The notes beneath the pieces were generated by a model. The model ran no database searches. It saw only the letters and a program-made list of their open reading frames with translations, and had not been told where the DNA came from. Shown here in pieces: positions 1 to 7,427 of a stretch of DNA of 64,000 bases. The translations under genes were made by a program, and so were the position numbers. The stretch's first letter is position 1. Every line of letters starts with the position of its first letter. Where the stretch lies: assembly GCF_000717655.1 (NCBI RefSeq), contig NZ_JNZY01000001.1, forward strand, positions 391,549-455,548, in the 5' to 3' direction. The DNA comes from Streptomyces katrae. GTDB lineage: Bacteria; Actinomycetota; Actinomycetes; Streptomycetales; Streptomycetaceae.

Positions 1-1
1 G

Positions 2-859
2 ATGTACATCTCCTGCTGGATCTTCGCCCAGTACCACCGCGAACGGGCCGCCCACCAGGCCACGATCCGGGCGCTCGTCCAGGCCGTCGACCTCAAGGAC
101 CGCTACACGCGCGGCCACAGCGAGCGCGTCGGCCAGGCCTCGGCGATGATCGCCCGCGAGCTGGGCATGGCCGGGGACCGCCTCGAGGTCGTCCGGATCG
201 CCGGGATCCTGCACGACGTCGGCAAACTCGGCGTCCCGACCCGGCTGCTGCGCAAGGACGGGCCGCTGACCCCCGAGGAGCGCCGGGTCATCGAGCTGCA
301 CCCCGAGTACGGGCACGAGATGGTGCGCGGCATCGGCTTCCTGGGGGAGGCCCGGTCCGCGATCCTGCACCACCACGAGCGGATCGACGGCACCGGCTAT
401 CCGTACGGGCTGGCCGGCGAGCAGATCCCGGTGCTGGCCCGGGTGGTGGCGGTGGCCGACGCCTTCGACGCGATGACCTCGACCCGCTCCTACAGCCGGG
501 CGCGGCCGGTGCCGGTGGCCCTGGCCGAGCTGGAACGGTGTGCGGGGGCGCACTTCGACCCGGCGATGGTGCACGCGCTGGTGGACGCGATCGGCCGGGA
601 CGGCTGGCACCCGGTGGCCACCGCGGACGACGACGTGCAGGTGATCCCGGCCGGTTCCGCTTCCGCTTCCGCTCCCGGCCGTGCGGCGGCGGCCGTTGCC
701 GCAGCCGCCGCGGCACCCGTGGCGGCCGTACCTGCCGCGGCCGTGCCGGACCCCGGCGGCTCCGCGCTGTCCGGGCTCCCCGCGCAGGGCGCCCGCCTGG
801 GCGTACGGACCGTGGACCCGCGCGCCGGGCAGGAACCGGACGGCGGGAGCGGGGCATGA
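2..859 (+). CDS. HD-GYP domain protein, 5' end possibly cut by window edge
   Basis: Likely a metal-dependent phosphohydrolase of the HD-GYP class, the family that hydrolyses cyclic dinucleotides such as cyclic di-GMP. The readable protein has 285 residues. The HD core is seen as GHSERVG near residue 38, HDVGKLG near 72, and HHHERIDGTGYPYG near 122, which carries the GYP-type signature; VADAFDAMTS follows. The last 75 residues are a low-complexity Ala/Pro tail that is probably disordered. The first ATG lies at base 2 and the preceding residues are hydrophobic, so the real protein probably starts upstream, perhaps with membrane segments. The stop overlaps the next gene as ATGA, so the two are translationally coupled. 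Confidence 0.8.
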   Translation: MYISCWIFAQYHRERAAHQATIRALVQAVDLKDRYTRGHSERVGQASAMIARELGMAGDRLEVVRIAGILHDVGKLGVPTRLLRKDGPLTPEERRVIELHPEYGHEMVRGIGFLGEARSAILHHHERIDGTGYPYGLAGEQIPVLARVVAVADAFDAMTSTRSYSRARPVPVALAELERCAGAHFDPAMVHALVDAIGRDGWHPVATADDDVQVIPAGSASASAPGRAAAAVAAAAAAPVAAVPAAAVPDPGGSALSGLPAQGARLGVRTVDPRAGQEPDGGSGA

Positions 860-2145
860 GGGCCACGGTCGTGTGGACGGTGCGCGGGGCCGCCGGGGTG
901 CTCACCCTGGCCGGGCTCGGGCACACCCTGTGGTACGGCGTCGTCGAGCCCGGCACCGCCCTGGCCTTCGGCGCCCTCATCGCCTGCGGAGAGCTCGCCC
1001 GCCGCGACCCGGGCGACGCCCGGGACCGCTCGGCCGGCCGGGACGCGGCCGAGGACCGCCAGCCCGCACCGCTGGGCTCCGCCGGCGCCCTCGCGTACGC
1101 CCTGCTCGGCCCGAACGCCGCCCAGTCCACCCACCACGGGGTGCTCCAGATCGTCGCGGTCGTCGTCGCCGGGGCGCTCGCCGGGATCGTCCCGCACATC
1201 GCCCGGGGCCGCGGCCCCGCCGCCGACCACCTGGCCCGCCGGGTCCTCACCGTCGCCTTCGCCGCCGTCTGCTTCCAGCCGCTCTACAATTCCGGCCGGC
1301 TGGAGCACGGCATCGGACAGGGCCCGTACCTCGTCCTCTTCCTGCTCTTCCTGCTCGGCCTCACCGCCCTGTGCGACGCCGTGCTCGCCGCCGCGCCGGC
1401 CGGCGCCCGCACGGGCCGGCCGTACGGGCCGCTGCTGCGCGACGAGCTGCGCGCCCAGCTCGGCATCGGCTCGGCGATCTGCGCCACCGGCGTCGTCATG
1501 GCCCTCGGGGTGGCCGTCGCCGGGCTGTGGGCGCTGCCCGTCCTCTGCGTGCCGCTGCTGCTGACCCAGCTGTCCTTCCACCGGATCACCGCGATCCGCA
1601 CCACCTACCGCCAGACCATCACCTCCCTGGCCAGGGCCACCGAGATCGCGGGCTGCACCCGCCCGGGGCACTCCCGCCGCGTCGCCGCGCTGAGCTGCGC
1701 CGTCGGCCGGGAGCTCGGGCTGTCGGAGCGGGAGCTCACCGTGCTGGAATACGCCGCTCTCATGCACGACATCGGCCAGCTCTCCCTCGTCGACCCGGTC
1801 CGGGCCGGGGCCACCGCCGGGCTGCCCGCCGCCGAGGCCCGCCGGATCGCCGTGCTCGGCGGGGAGGTCGCCCGCCAGACCGGGGTGCCCGCCGAGGTGG
1901 CCGTGGTCGTGGAGCGGCAGGCCGACCCGTACCGGGACCAGCCCGCCCTGGCGCGCATCGTACGGGCGGTCAACGCGTACGACGACCTGCTGGGCGGGAC
2001 CCGTCACCCGGGCGGCTCACTGGCGGTGCTGGAGCAGCTCCGGCTGGGCACGGGGCGCGACTATCAGCCAGAGGTCGTGGAGTGTCTTGCAAGGGTTCTG
2101 GCCAGGGGCGGACGTGACAGAGTCGGTCAAGTCCCACTTGGGTAA
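856..2145 (+). CDS. Membrane protein with degenerate HD domain
   Basis: A 429-residue protein whose first 260 or so residues contain several hydrophobic stretches (for example AVLAAAPAG-flanked helices and GVAVAGLWALPVLCVPLLL), followed by a cytoplasmic HD-type domain: GHSRRVA, then MHDIGQLS. No GYP motif follows, so this is an HD domain without the HD-GYP signature and may be catalytically weakened or regulatory. I chose the ATG at 856 because it overlaps the previous stop (ATGA) and begins a hydrophobic N-terminus. The coupling suggests that the two HD proteins act together, perhaps as a membrane sensor paired with a soluble phosphodiesterase; that is inference. Confidence 0.75.
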   Translation: MRATVVWTVRGAAGVLTLAGLGHTLWYGVVEPGTALAFGALIACGELARRDPGDARDRSAGRDAAEDRQPAPLGSAGALAYALLGPNAAQSTHHGVLQIVAVVVAGALAGIVPHIARGRGPAADHLARRVLTVAFAAVCFQPLYNSGRLEHGIGQGPYLVLFLLFLLGLTALCDAVLAAAPAGARTGRPYGPLLRDELRAQLGIGSAICATGVVMALGVAVAGLWALPVLCVPLLLTQLSFHRITAIRTTYRQTITSLARATEIAGCTRPGHSRRVAALSCAVGRELGLSERELTVLEYAALMHDIGQLSLVDPVRAGATAGLPAAEARRIAVLGGEVARQTGVPAEVAVVVERQADPYRDQPALARIVRAVNAYDDLLGGTRHPGGSLAVLEQLRLGTGRDYQPEVVECLARVLARGGRDRVGQVPLG

Positions 2146-2148
2146 CCC

Positions 2149-3252
2149 ATGGGTAATGAGCGGCCGTCCGAGTGGGCATGGTTGGATGCCAGTAGGAGTG
2201 TCCGTGAGGGTGTCCGCAAGGCTGCACCGTTGGACCGGCAGGCGGGAATCGTGAGGATCTTCGGGAAGGTACGGCATCGGCCCTCCGCCTCGTGGCGGCA
2301 GGCCACCGACCGCGCGTTCACGCTGATCGGCGACGGGCGGTACGAGGACGCGGGCGCGCTGCTGACCAGAGCCGCGGACCTGGAGCCCTGGCTGTCCGAG
2401 TCCTGGTTCAACCTGGCCCTGCTGCACAAGTTCCGGCACGACTGGGAGCAGGCGCGGGCCGCCGGACTGCGCGCCGTGGCCCTGCTGGACCGCGAGACCG
2501 GCGCCCCGGACTGGTGGAACGTCGGCATCGCCGCGACCGCGCTTCAGGACTGGCCGCTGGCCCGCCGGGCCTGGCAGGCGTACGGGCTGAAGGTGCCCGG
2601 GGACACCGCCGCCGGAGGGAAGAAGAACAGCGGCGAACCGGTCGGCATGGAGCTCGGCAGCGCCGCCGTACGGCTGTCCCCCGAGGGGGAGGCCGAGGTG
2701 GTCTGGGGCCGCCGGCTTGACCCGGCCCGCATGGAGGTCCTGTCGATCCCGCTGCCCTCCTCGGGACGCCGCTGGGGCGAGGTCGTCCTGCACGACGGGG
2801 TCCCGCACGGCGAGCGGGTCACCGCGGCCGGACCCTCGTACCCGGTCTTCGACGAGATCGAGCTGTGGGCGCCCTCGCCGGTGCCGACCTGGGTGGTGCT
2901 GCTCGAGGCGGCCACCGAGGCGGACCGCGACGCCCTGGAACAGCTGGCCTCCGACGCGGGCTTCGCCGCCGAGGACTGGTCGTCGTCGGTACGGCTGCTG
3001 TGCCGGACCTGCTCGGAGAGCGTGATGCCGAGCGGCGAGGGCGACGGCGAGCACCTCGACCCGCACGACCACAGCGAACCGGGACATCCCGGACCGCTCG
3101 GGCACCGTACGAACGGTTCCGGCCCGCTGTGGGTGCCGGAGCGGGAATGCGGCATCGCGGCGCCGGCCGGCCTGGTGCGCGGACTGCTCGACGGCTGGGT
3201 CGCGGACAGCCCGGAGACCCGGGAGTGGCGGGATCTCGAGGAAGTCTGCTGA
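2149..3252 (+). CDS. TPR-repeat protein of unknown function
   Basis: A 367-residue soluble protein. Residues 45-150 form helical pairs typical of tetratricopeptide repeats (SWFNLALLHKFRHDWEQA, then DWWNVGIAATALQDWPLARR). The C-terminal half is a mixed domain with a Cys pair (CRTCSES) and a His/Asp/Glu-rich stretch near residue 305 that could bind a metal. There is no signal peptide. The gene starts 3 nt after the preceding stop and lies before peptide deformylase, an order I recall from other Streptomyces. No enzymatic activity can be assigned. Confidence 0.75.
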   Translation: MGNERPSEWAWLDASRSVREGVRKAAPLDRQAGIVRIFGKVRHRPSASWRQATDRAFTLIGDGRYEDAGALLTRAADLEPWLSESWFNLALLHKFRHDWEQARAAGLRAVALLDRETGAPDWWNVGIAATALQDWPLARRAWQAYGLKVPGDTAAGGKKNSGEPVGMELGSAAVRLSPEGEAEVVWGRRLDPARMEVLSIPLPSSGRRWGEVVLHDGVPHGERVTAAGPSYPVFDEIELWAPSPVPTWVVLLEAATEADRDALEQLASDAGFAAEDWSSSVRLLCRTCSESVMPSGEGDGEHLDPHDHSEPGHPGPLGHRTNGSGPLWVPERECGIAAPAGLVRGLLDGWVADSPETREWRDLEEVC

Positions 3253-3318
3253 CCGGGCACCGTAGGCTGTACCGGCACATTGGTGAACGGGTGGACTTAC
3301 GGAAGGCGTACGGCGGAC

Positions 3319-3954
3319 ATGGCGCAGCAGGAGAACGAGGTCGTCGAGCTTGTGAACGACGGGTACGTCGTGGACACCGAGGACTGTGCGGAGCGCGAGC
3401 TCGCCCACCGCGAGCGCGGCACCGCCCGCCCGATCACGGTCGTCGGCAACCCGGTCCTCCACCACGAGTGCAAGGACGTCACCGAGTTCGGCGACGAACT
3501 GGCGCAGTTGATCGACGACATGTTCGCCAGCCAGAAGGCCGCCGAGGGCGTGGGCCTGGCCGCGAACCAGATCGGCGTCGACGCCAAGGTCTTCGTCTAC
3601 GACTGCCCCGACGACGACGGCGTGCGCCACACCGGCGTCGTGGTCAACCCGAAGCTGGTGGAGCTGCCGGCCGGCTCCCGCGTGCTCGACGACTCGAACG
3701 AGGGCTGCCTGTCGGTCCCGACCGCGTACGCCTCGCTGGCCCGCCCGGACTACGCCGAGGTGACCGGCCAGGACGCGCAGGGCAACCCGATCAAGGTGCG
3801 CGGCACGGGCTACTTCGCGCGCTGCCTGCAGCACGAGACGGACCACCTGTACGGGTACCTGTACATCGACCGCCTCTCGAAGCGCGACCGCAAGGACGCC
3901 CTGCGCCAGATGGAAGAGGGCACCCCGCGCTACGAAACGGTCCCGAACGCCTGA
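3319..3954 (+). CDS. def: Peptide deformylase
   Basis: Removes the N-formyl group from nascent polypeptides; an Fe2+/Zn2+ enzyme acting at the ribosome. All three family motifs are present: [17 protein letters not shown] (metal-binding Cys) and QHETDHLYG (two metal-binding His and the catalytic Glu). The protein has 211 residues, slightly longer than the usual 170-200 because of an acidic N-terminal extension typical of Streptomyces forms. I start at the ATG of [11 protein letters not shown]; an in-frame GTG at 3280 would add 13 residues that look non-native. It is not next to fmt, so it is probably one of several deformylases in the genome. Confidence 0.93.
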   Translation: MAQQENEVVELVNDGYVVDTEDCAERELAHRERGTARPITVVGNPVLHHECKDVTEFGDELAQLIDDMFASQKAAEGVGLAANQIGVDAKVFVYDCPDDDGVRHTGVVVNPKLVELPAGSRVLDDSNEGCLSVPTAYASLARPDYAEVTGQDAQGNPIKVRGTGYFARCLQHETDHLYGYLYIDRLSKRDRKDALRQMEEGTPRYETVPNA

Positions 3955-3994
3955 GCCTTCGTGGCCCTTGGCCCCTGGCCTGCGGGCCCGCGGA

Positions 3995-4963
3995 CTAAGC
4001 CACGGCCTGCGGGCCCCTGAACGTGCGGCGGAAGGCGTTCGGGGTCGTGCCGAGGGCGCGCAGGAAGTGGTGGCGCAGGGCTGCTGCGTTGCCGAAGCCG
4101 CTGCGGCCCGCGATCGCGTCGACCGTGTCGTCCGTAGCCTCCAAGAGCTCCTGCGCCAGCAGGACGCGCTGCCGCAGCACCCACTGGTACGGGGTCGTCC
4201 CGGTCTCCTGGAGGAAGCGGCGGGCGAAGGTGCGCGGTGACATGTGCGCGCGCTCGGCGAGCTGCTCGACGGTGATCTCCTCGTCCAGGTGGCGGGCCAT
4301 CCAGCCGATCACCTCGCCCACCGTGTCGCACGCCGTGCGCGGCAGCGGCCGCTGGATGAACTGCGCCTGGCCGCCGTCCCGGTGCGGCGGGACGACCATC
4401 CGCCGGGCGATGGTGTTGGCCACCTCGGCGCCGTGCTCCCGGCGGACGACGTGCAGGCACGCGTCGATGCCCGAAGCAGTGCCCGCGGCGGTGACCACCG
4501 GCCCCTCGTCCACGTACAGCACGTCGGGGTCCACCCTCGCCTTCGGGAATCGCCGGGCCAGGGCCGGCGAGTGCATCCAGTGCGTGGTGCAGCGCCGGCC
4601 GTCCAGCAGCCCGGCGGCGCCGAGGACGAAGGCCCCGCTGCACACGCTCAGCACCCGCGCACCCCGGTCGACGGCCCGGCGCAGCGCCTCCAGCAGCGGC
4701 TCGGGGTACTCCCGGGTCGCCGCCGCGCGGTCGGCGGGCACGCAGATCAGGTCCGCGCCCTCCAGCCGCTCCAGCCCGTGCGGGACGACGATGTCGAAGT
4801 GCCCGTCGCCGGTGCGGGAGTGCCGGTCCTCCGCCGCGCACACGGCGAAGTCGTACACCGGCAGCCCCATCTCACTGCGGTCGATCCCGAAGACCTCGCA
4901 GAAGATCCCCAGCTCGAAGGGGGCGACGCCGTTCACCAGGGCTACGGCCACGTTGTTCAGCAT
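3995..4963 (-). CDS. GlxA-type transcriptional regulator (DJ-1/PfpI + AraC)
   Basis: A 322-residue one-component regulator. Residues 1-180 form a DJ-1/PfpI (class I glutamine amidotransferase-like) domain with the nucleophile-elbow Cys in SVCSGAFVLGAAGLLDG. Residues 215-315 form an AraC/XylS double helix-turn-helix (TVEQLAERAHMSPRTFARRF, then IAGRSGFGNAAALRHHF). The N-terminal domain usually senses a ligand rather than acting as an enzyme. The gene is divergent from a small ORF at 5045; the 80-bp space between them carries repeated ACAGT/ACTGT motifs that are good operator candidates. Confidence 0.9.
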   Translation of the reverse strand: MLNNVAVALVNGVAPFELGIFCEVFGIDRSEMGLPVYDFAVCAAEDRHSRTGDGHFDIVVPHGLERLEGADLICVPADRAAATREYPEPLLEALRRAVDRGARVLSVCSGAFVLGAAGLLDGRRCTTHWMHSPALARRFPKARVDPDVLYVDEGPVVTAAGTASGIDACLHVVRREHGAEVANTIARRMVVPPHRDGGQAQFIQRPLPRTACDTVGEVIGWMARHLDEEITVEQLAERAHMSPRTFARRFLQETGTTPYQWVLRQRVLLAQELLEATDDTVDAIAGRSGFGNAAALRHHFLRALGTTPNAFRRTFRGPQAVA

Positions 4964-4972
4964 GCCCCCAGT

Positions 4973-5040
4973 GTGGCAGTAATTCGCACTTCCATGACAG
5001 TCCTGCCACTGTCGGGTTTTCGGCGCCCTGGCGACAGTGG
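4973..5040. promoter_or_regulatory. Divergent promoter region with repeated CAGT/ACTG motifs
   Basis: The 81 bp between the GlxA-type regulator and the small ORF contain a perfect 9-bp inverted repeat, CCACTGTCG at 5006-5014 and CGACAGTGG at 5032-5040. There are further half-site-like copies: GTGGCAGT at 4973-4980 and ATGACAGT at 4994-5001. TGGCAG at 4974-4979 is mirrored by CTGCCA at 5003-5008. Such clustering fits an AraC-family operator that controls both directions. The repeats are seen directly; assignment to this regulator is inferred from position. Confidence 0.5.
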
Positions 5041-5044
5041 AGTC

Positions 5045-5254
5045 ATGAACACGTTCCTCGACTTCCTCGTCGTCCTCGCCATCGCCGCCCTGCTGCTGGG
5101 GCCCGCGCTCTACGGGGCCCTGCGCGACCGCCGCATCGACCGGCAGCTACGCGCGGCCAAGCAGCGCGCGCAGGTCATCCGGGAGGGGCATGGGAGTGCG
5201 CAGCCCCGCGGCCGTACGCCCCGTGTTTCCGTACGGCACGCGCCCGGTCACTGA
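5045..5254 (+). CDS. Small single-pass membrane protein, hypothetical
   Basis: A 69-residue ORF starting MNTFLDFLVVLAIAALLLGP, one clear transmembrane helix at residues 4-22 followed by a basic tail (RDRRIDRQLRAAKQRAQ). It starts 5 nt after the CGACAGTGG arm of the operator-like palindrome and has no strong Shine-Dalgarno sequence. Its last 108 nt overlap the convergent DUF3703 gene, so the true end or even the reality of the gene is uncertain. The divergent position makes it a candidate target of the GlxA-type regulator. Confidence 0.4.
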   Translation: MNTFLDFLVVLAIAALLLGPALYGALRDRRIDRQLRAAKQRAQVIREGHGSAQPRGRTPRVSVRHAPGH

Positions 5255-5533
5255 CCCGGCCCCCGCGACCAGGATCCGTACCACCTGCCCCACCGTCTCC
5301 GCCCGGTCCCGGCAGTGCACCGCGAGCCGGAACATGTGCCAGTGCGCACGGGTGTGGGGCCAGGCCCAGGCCTGGGAGATGATGTGGGCCCGCTCCAGGG
5401 CGGTCCACATGGCGTCGGTGTCGGGCGCGGCGTCGCGGGCGCGGCGCAACTCGGCCTCGAAGGCCACGCGCACGGCGGGCGGCATGGTCTTCGGCGAGCA
5501 CACGGCGACGCATTTCTTCATCATCTTTCGCAT
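5147..5533 (-). CDS. DUF3703 family protein
   Basis: A 128-residue soluble protein matching my memory of the DUF3703 family: PPAVRVAFEAELRRAR, then a helix carrying AMWTALERAHIISQAWAW and a conserved HTRAHWHM-like segment (PHTRAHWHMFRLAVHCRDR), rich in His and Trp. Function is unknown. I start at MRKMMKK; the internal ATG of MPPAVRV would give a shorter form. The 3' end overlaps the convergent small ORF. The gene is not obviously cotranscribed with the nrd operon upstream. Confidence 0.7.
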   Translation of the reverse strand: MRKMMKKCVAVCSPKTMPPAVRVAFEAELRRARDAAPDTDAMWTALERAHIISQAWAWPHTRAHWHMFRLAVHCRDRAETVGQVVRILVAGAGSVTGRVPYGNTGRTAAGLRTPMPLPDDLRALLGRA

Positions 5534-5598
5534 GCGTCCACGGTGCGGCCGAGGGCCCCGCCCACGCTTGAACGAACCTGCTACATCCCGCGACCCGC

Positions 5599-6309
5599 TC
5601 ACATCCACTGGATGGTGCGGGTGAAGTCCGACGGCGGGATCCCGAACATCCGCCGCCACACCCGGCTGAGATGCGCCCCGTCGGCGAAGCCCGCGCCGTG
5701 CGCCGCATCCGTCAGGGAGTGCCCCTGGGAGGCGAGTTCGGCGGTCCGCATCAGTCGCAGCCACAGGACGTAGGGGCGGAACGGCAGTCCGAGCTCCGCC
5801 CGGAACAGGTGCGCGAGGCGGCTCTCCGACAGGCATGCCACCTCGGCCGCCTGGGACAGCCGTACGTGCTCCCGCCCGGGCAGCCAGTCCAGCACCCGCA
5901 CCAGCCCCGGATGCGGCGTCGCACCCGGCAGCGGCCCTTGCGGCAGTACGGAGTCCAGCGCGCAGGCCGCCTCGAAGGGATCGGCGGGCAGCGCATCCGG
6001 TACGAGGTCCCCCGCGTCCCCCGCCAGCGCCGCGAGCCGGCGCCCGGCGGTGGAGAGCGGGTCGTAGTGCAGCACCACCCCGCGCGGAACCCCGCCCAGC
6101 ACGGAATGCCGCACCCCGGACGGGACCACGTAGGCCCGGCAGCGGAACGGCTCCCCGGCCGGCCCGGCCATCAGCAGATCGTCCCCGCCGAGCGCGGCGA
6201 TGACCTGCACGGAGTGGTGTGCGTGCGCGGAGGCGGACCCGACGGCGCCCCCGTACACCACGCCCCCCGGCCGCAGCCGCGCCCGCCCGGCCCACCCGGT
6301 CACGGACAC
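5599..6309 (-). CDS. nrdS: AraC-family regulator, NrdS of the nrdABS operon
   Basis: A protein of about 236 residues with an N-terminal cupin-like ligand domain (SAHAHHSVQVIAALGGD) and a C-terminal AraC double HTH (LSQAAEVACLSESRLAHLF, then DAAHGAGFADGAHLSRVW). It lies 86 nt downstream of nrdB on the same strand. In S. coelicolor the class Ia reductase operon is nrdABS with an AraC-like third gene, which is the basis for the symbol. The start is uncertain: I chose the GTG at 6309 preceded by GGGCGGGGG; a second GTG lies at 6303. Its regulatory targets are not known to me. Confidence 0.8.
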   Translation of the reverse strand: MSVTGWAGRARLRPGGVVYGGAVGSASAHAHHSVQVIAALGGDDLLMAGPAGEPFRCRAYVVPSGVRHSVLGGVPRGVVLHYDPLSTAGRRLAALAGDAGDLVPDALPADPFEAACALDSVLPQGPLPGATPHPGLVRVLDWLPGREHVRLSQAAEVACLSESRLAHLFRAELGLPFRPYVLWLRLMRTAELASQGHSLTDAAHGAGFADGAHLSRVWRRMFGIPPSDFTRTIQWM

Positions 6310-6395
6310 GACGAAGCGCCCCCGCCCAGGACCTCGGTCACCCGAGTCGTTCTCCCCATGGGCGGGGACGCTATCAAGCCACTGGAGCAGGCGAC

Positions 6396-7427
6396 TTAGA
6401 AGTCCTCGTCCAGGTCGACCGTGCCCTCGACCGCGACCTGGTAGGCCGACGGGCGGCGCTCGAAGAAGTTGGTCAGCTCCTGGACGCCCTGGAGCTCCAT
6501 GAAGGAGAACGGGTTCTGCGAGCCGTACACCGGCGGGAAGCCGAGGCGGACCAGGCGCTGGTCGGCGACGCACTCCAGGTACTCGCGCATCGACTCGGTG
6601 TTCATGCCCGGCAGGCCGTCACCGCACAGGTCGCGGCCGAACTGCAGCTCCGCCTCCACGGCCTCCTTCAGCATGTCGGTGACCTGCTGCTGGAGCGCGT
6701 CGTCGAAGAGCTCCGGCTCCTCCTTGCGGACCGTGTCCACGACCTCGAACGCGAAGTTCATGTGCATGGTTTCGTCCCGGAACACCCAGTTGGTGCCGGT
6801 GGCCAGGCCGTGCAGCAGGCCGCGCGAGCGGAACCAGTAGACGTACGCGAAGGCGCCGTAGAAGAAGAGGCCCTCGATGCACGCCGCGAAGCAGATCAGG
6901 TTCAGCAGGAAGCGACGGCGGTCGGCCTGCGTCTCCAGCCGGTCGATCTTCTCGACCGAGTCCATCCACTTGAAGCAGAACTGCGCCTTCTCGCGGATCG
7001 ACGGGATCTCCTCGACCGCGTCGAAGGCGGCCGCGCGGTCGGCCGGGTCGGGCAGGTAGGTGTCGAGCAGCGTCAGATAGAACTGGACGTGCACGGCCTC
7101 CTCGAACAGCTGGCGCGACAGGTACAGGCGCGCCTCCGGGGAGTTGATGTGCTTGTAGAGCGTCAGCACCAGGTTGTTCGAGACGATCGAGTCGCCCGTC
7201 GCGAAGAACGCGACGAGGCGGCCGATCATGTGCTGCTCGGCGGGCGTGAGCTTCGCGAGGTCGGCGACGTCCGAGTGGAGGTCGACCTCCTCGACGGTCC
7301 AGGTGTTCTTGATCGCGTCCCGGTAGCGTTCGTAGAAGTCCGGGTAGCGCATGGGACGGAGGGTCAGCTCGAAGCCGGGGTCGAGCAGGTTCTTGCTCGT
7401 TGCAACATCGGTGTCGGTGGAGCTCAT
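6396..7427 (-). CDS. nrdB: Ribonucleoside-diphosphate reductase, small (beta) subunit
   Basis: Small subunit of class Ia ribonucleotide reductase; it houses the di-iron centre and tyrosyl radical that start the reduction of NDPs to dNDPs in NrdA. The 343-residue protein shows the four-helix ferritin-like core with ligand motifs including LFEEAVHVQFY and FRDETMHMNFAFEV. It ends in EGTVDLDEDF, the acidic C-terminal tail that docks on the large subunit. The start overlaps the nrdA stop by one base (TAATG), so the subunits are translationally coupled. Confidence 0.95.
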   Translation of the reverse strand: MSSTDTDVATSKNLLDPGFELTLRPMRYPDFYERYRDAIKNTWTVEEVDLHSDVADLAKLTPAEQHMIGRLVAFFATGDSIVSNNLVLTLYKHINSPEARLYLSRQLFEEAVHVQFYLTLLDTYLPDPADRAAAFDAVEEIPSIREKAQFCFKWMDSVEKIDRLETQADRRRFLLNLICFAACIEGLFFYGAFAYVYWFRSRGLLHGLATGTNWVFRDETMHMNFAFEVVDTVRKEEPELFDDALQQQVTDMLKEAVEAELQFGRDLCGDGLPGMNTESMREYLECVADQRLVRLGFPPVYGSQNPFSFMELQGVQELTNFFERRPSAYQVAVEGTVDLDEDF

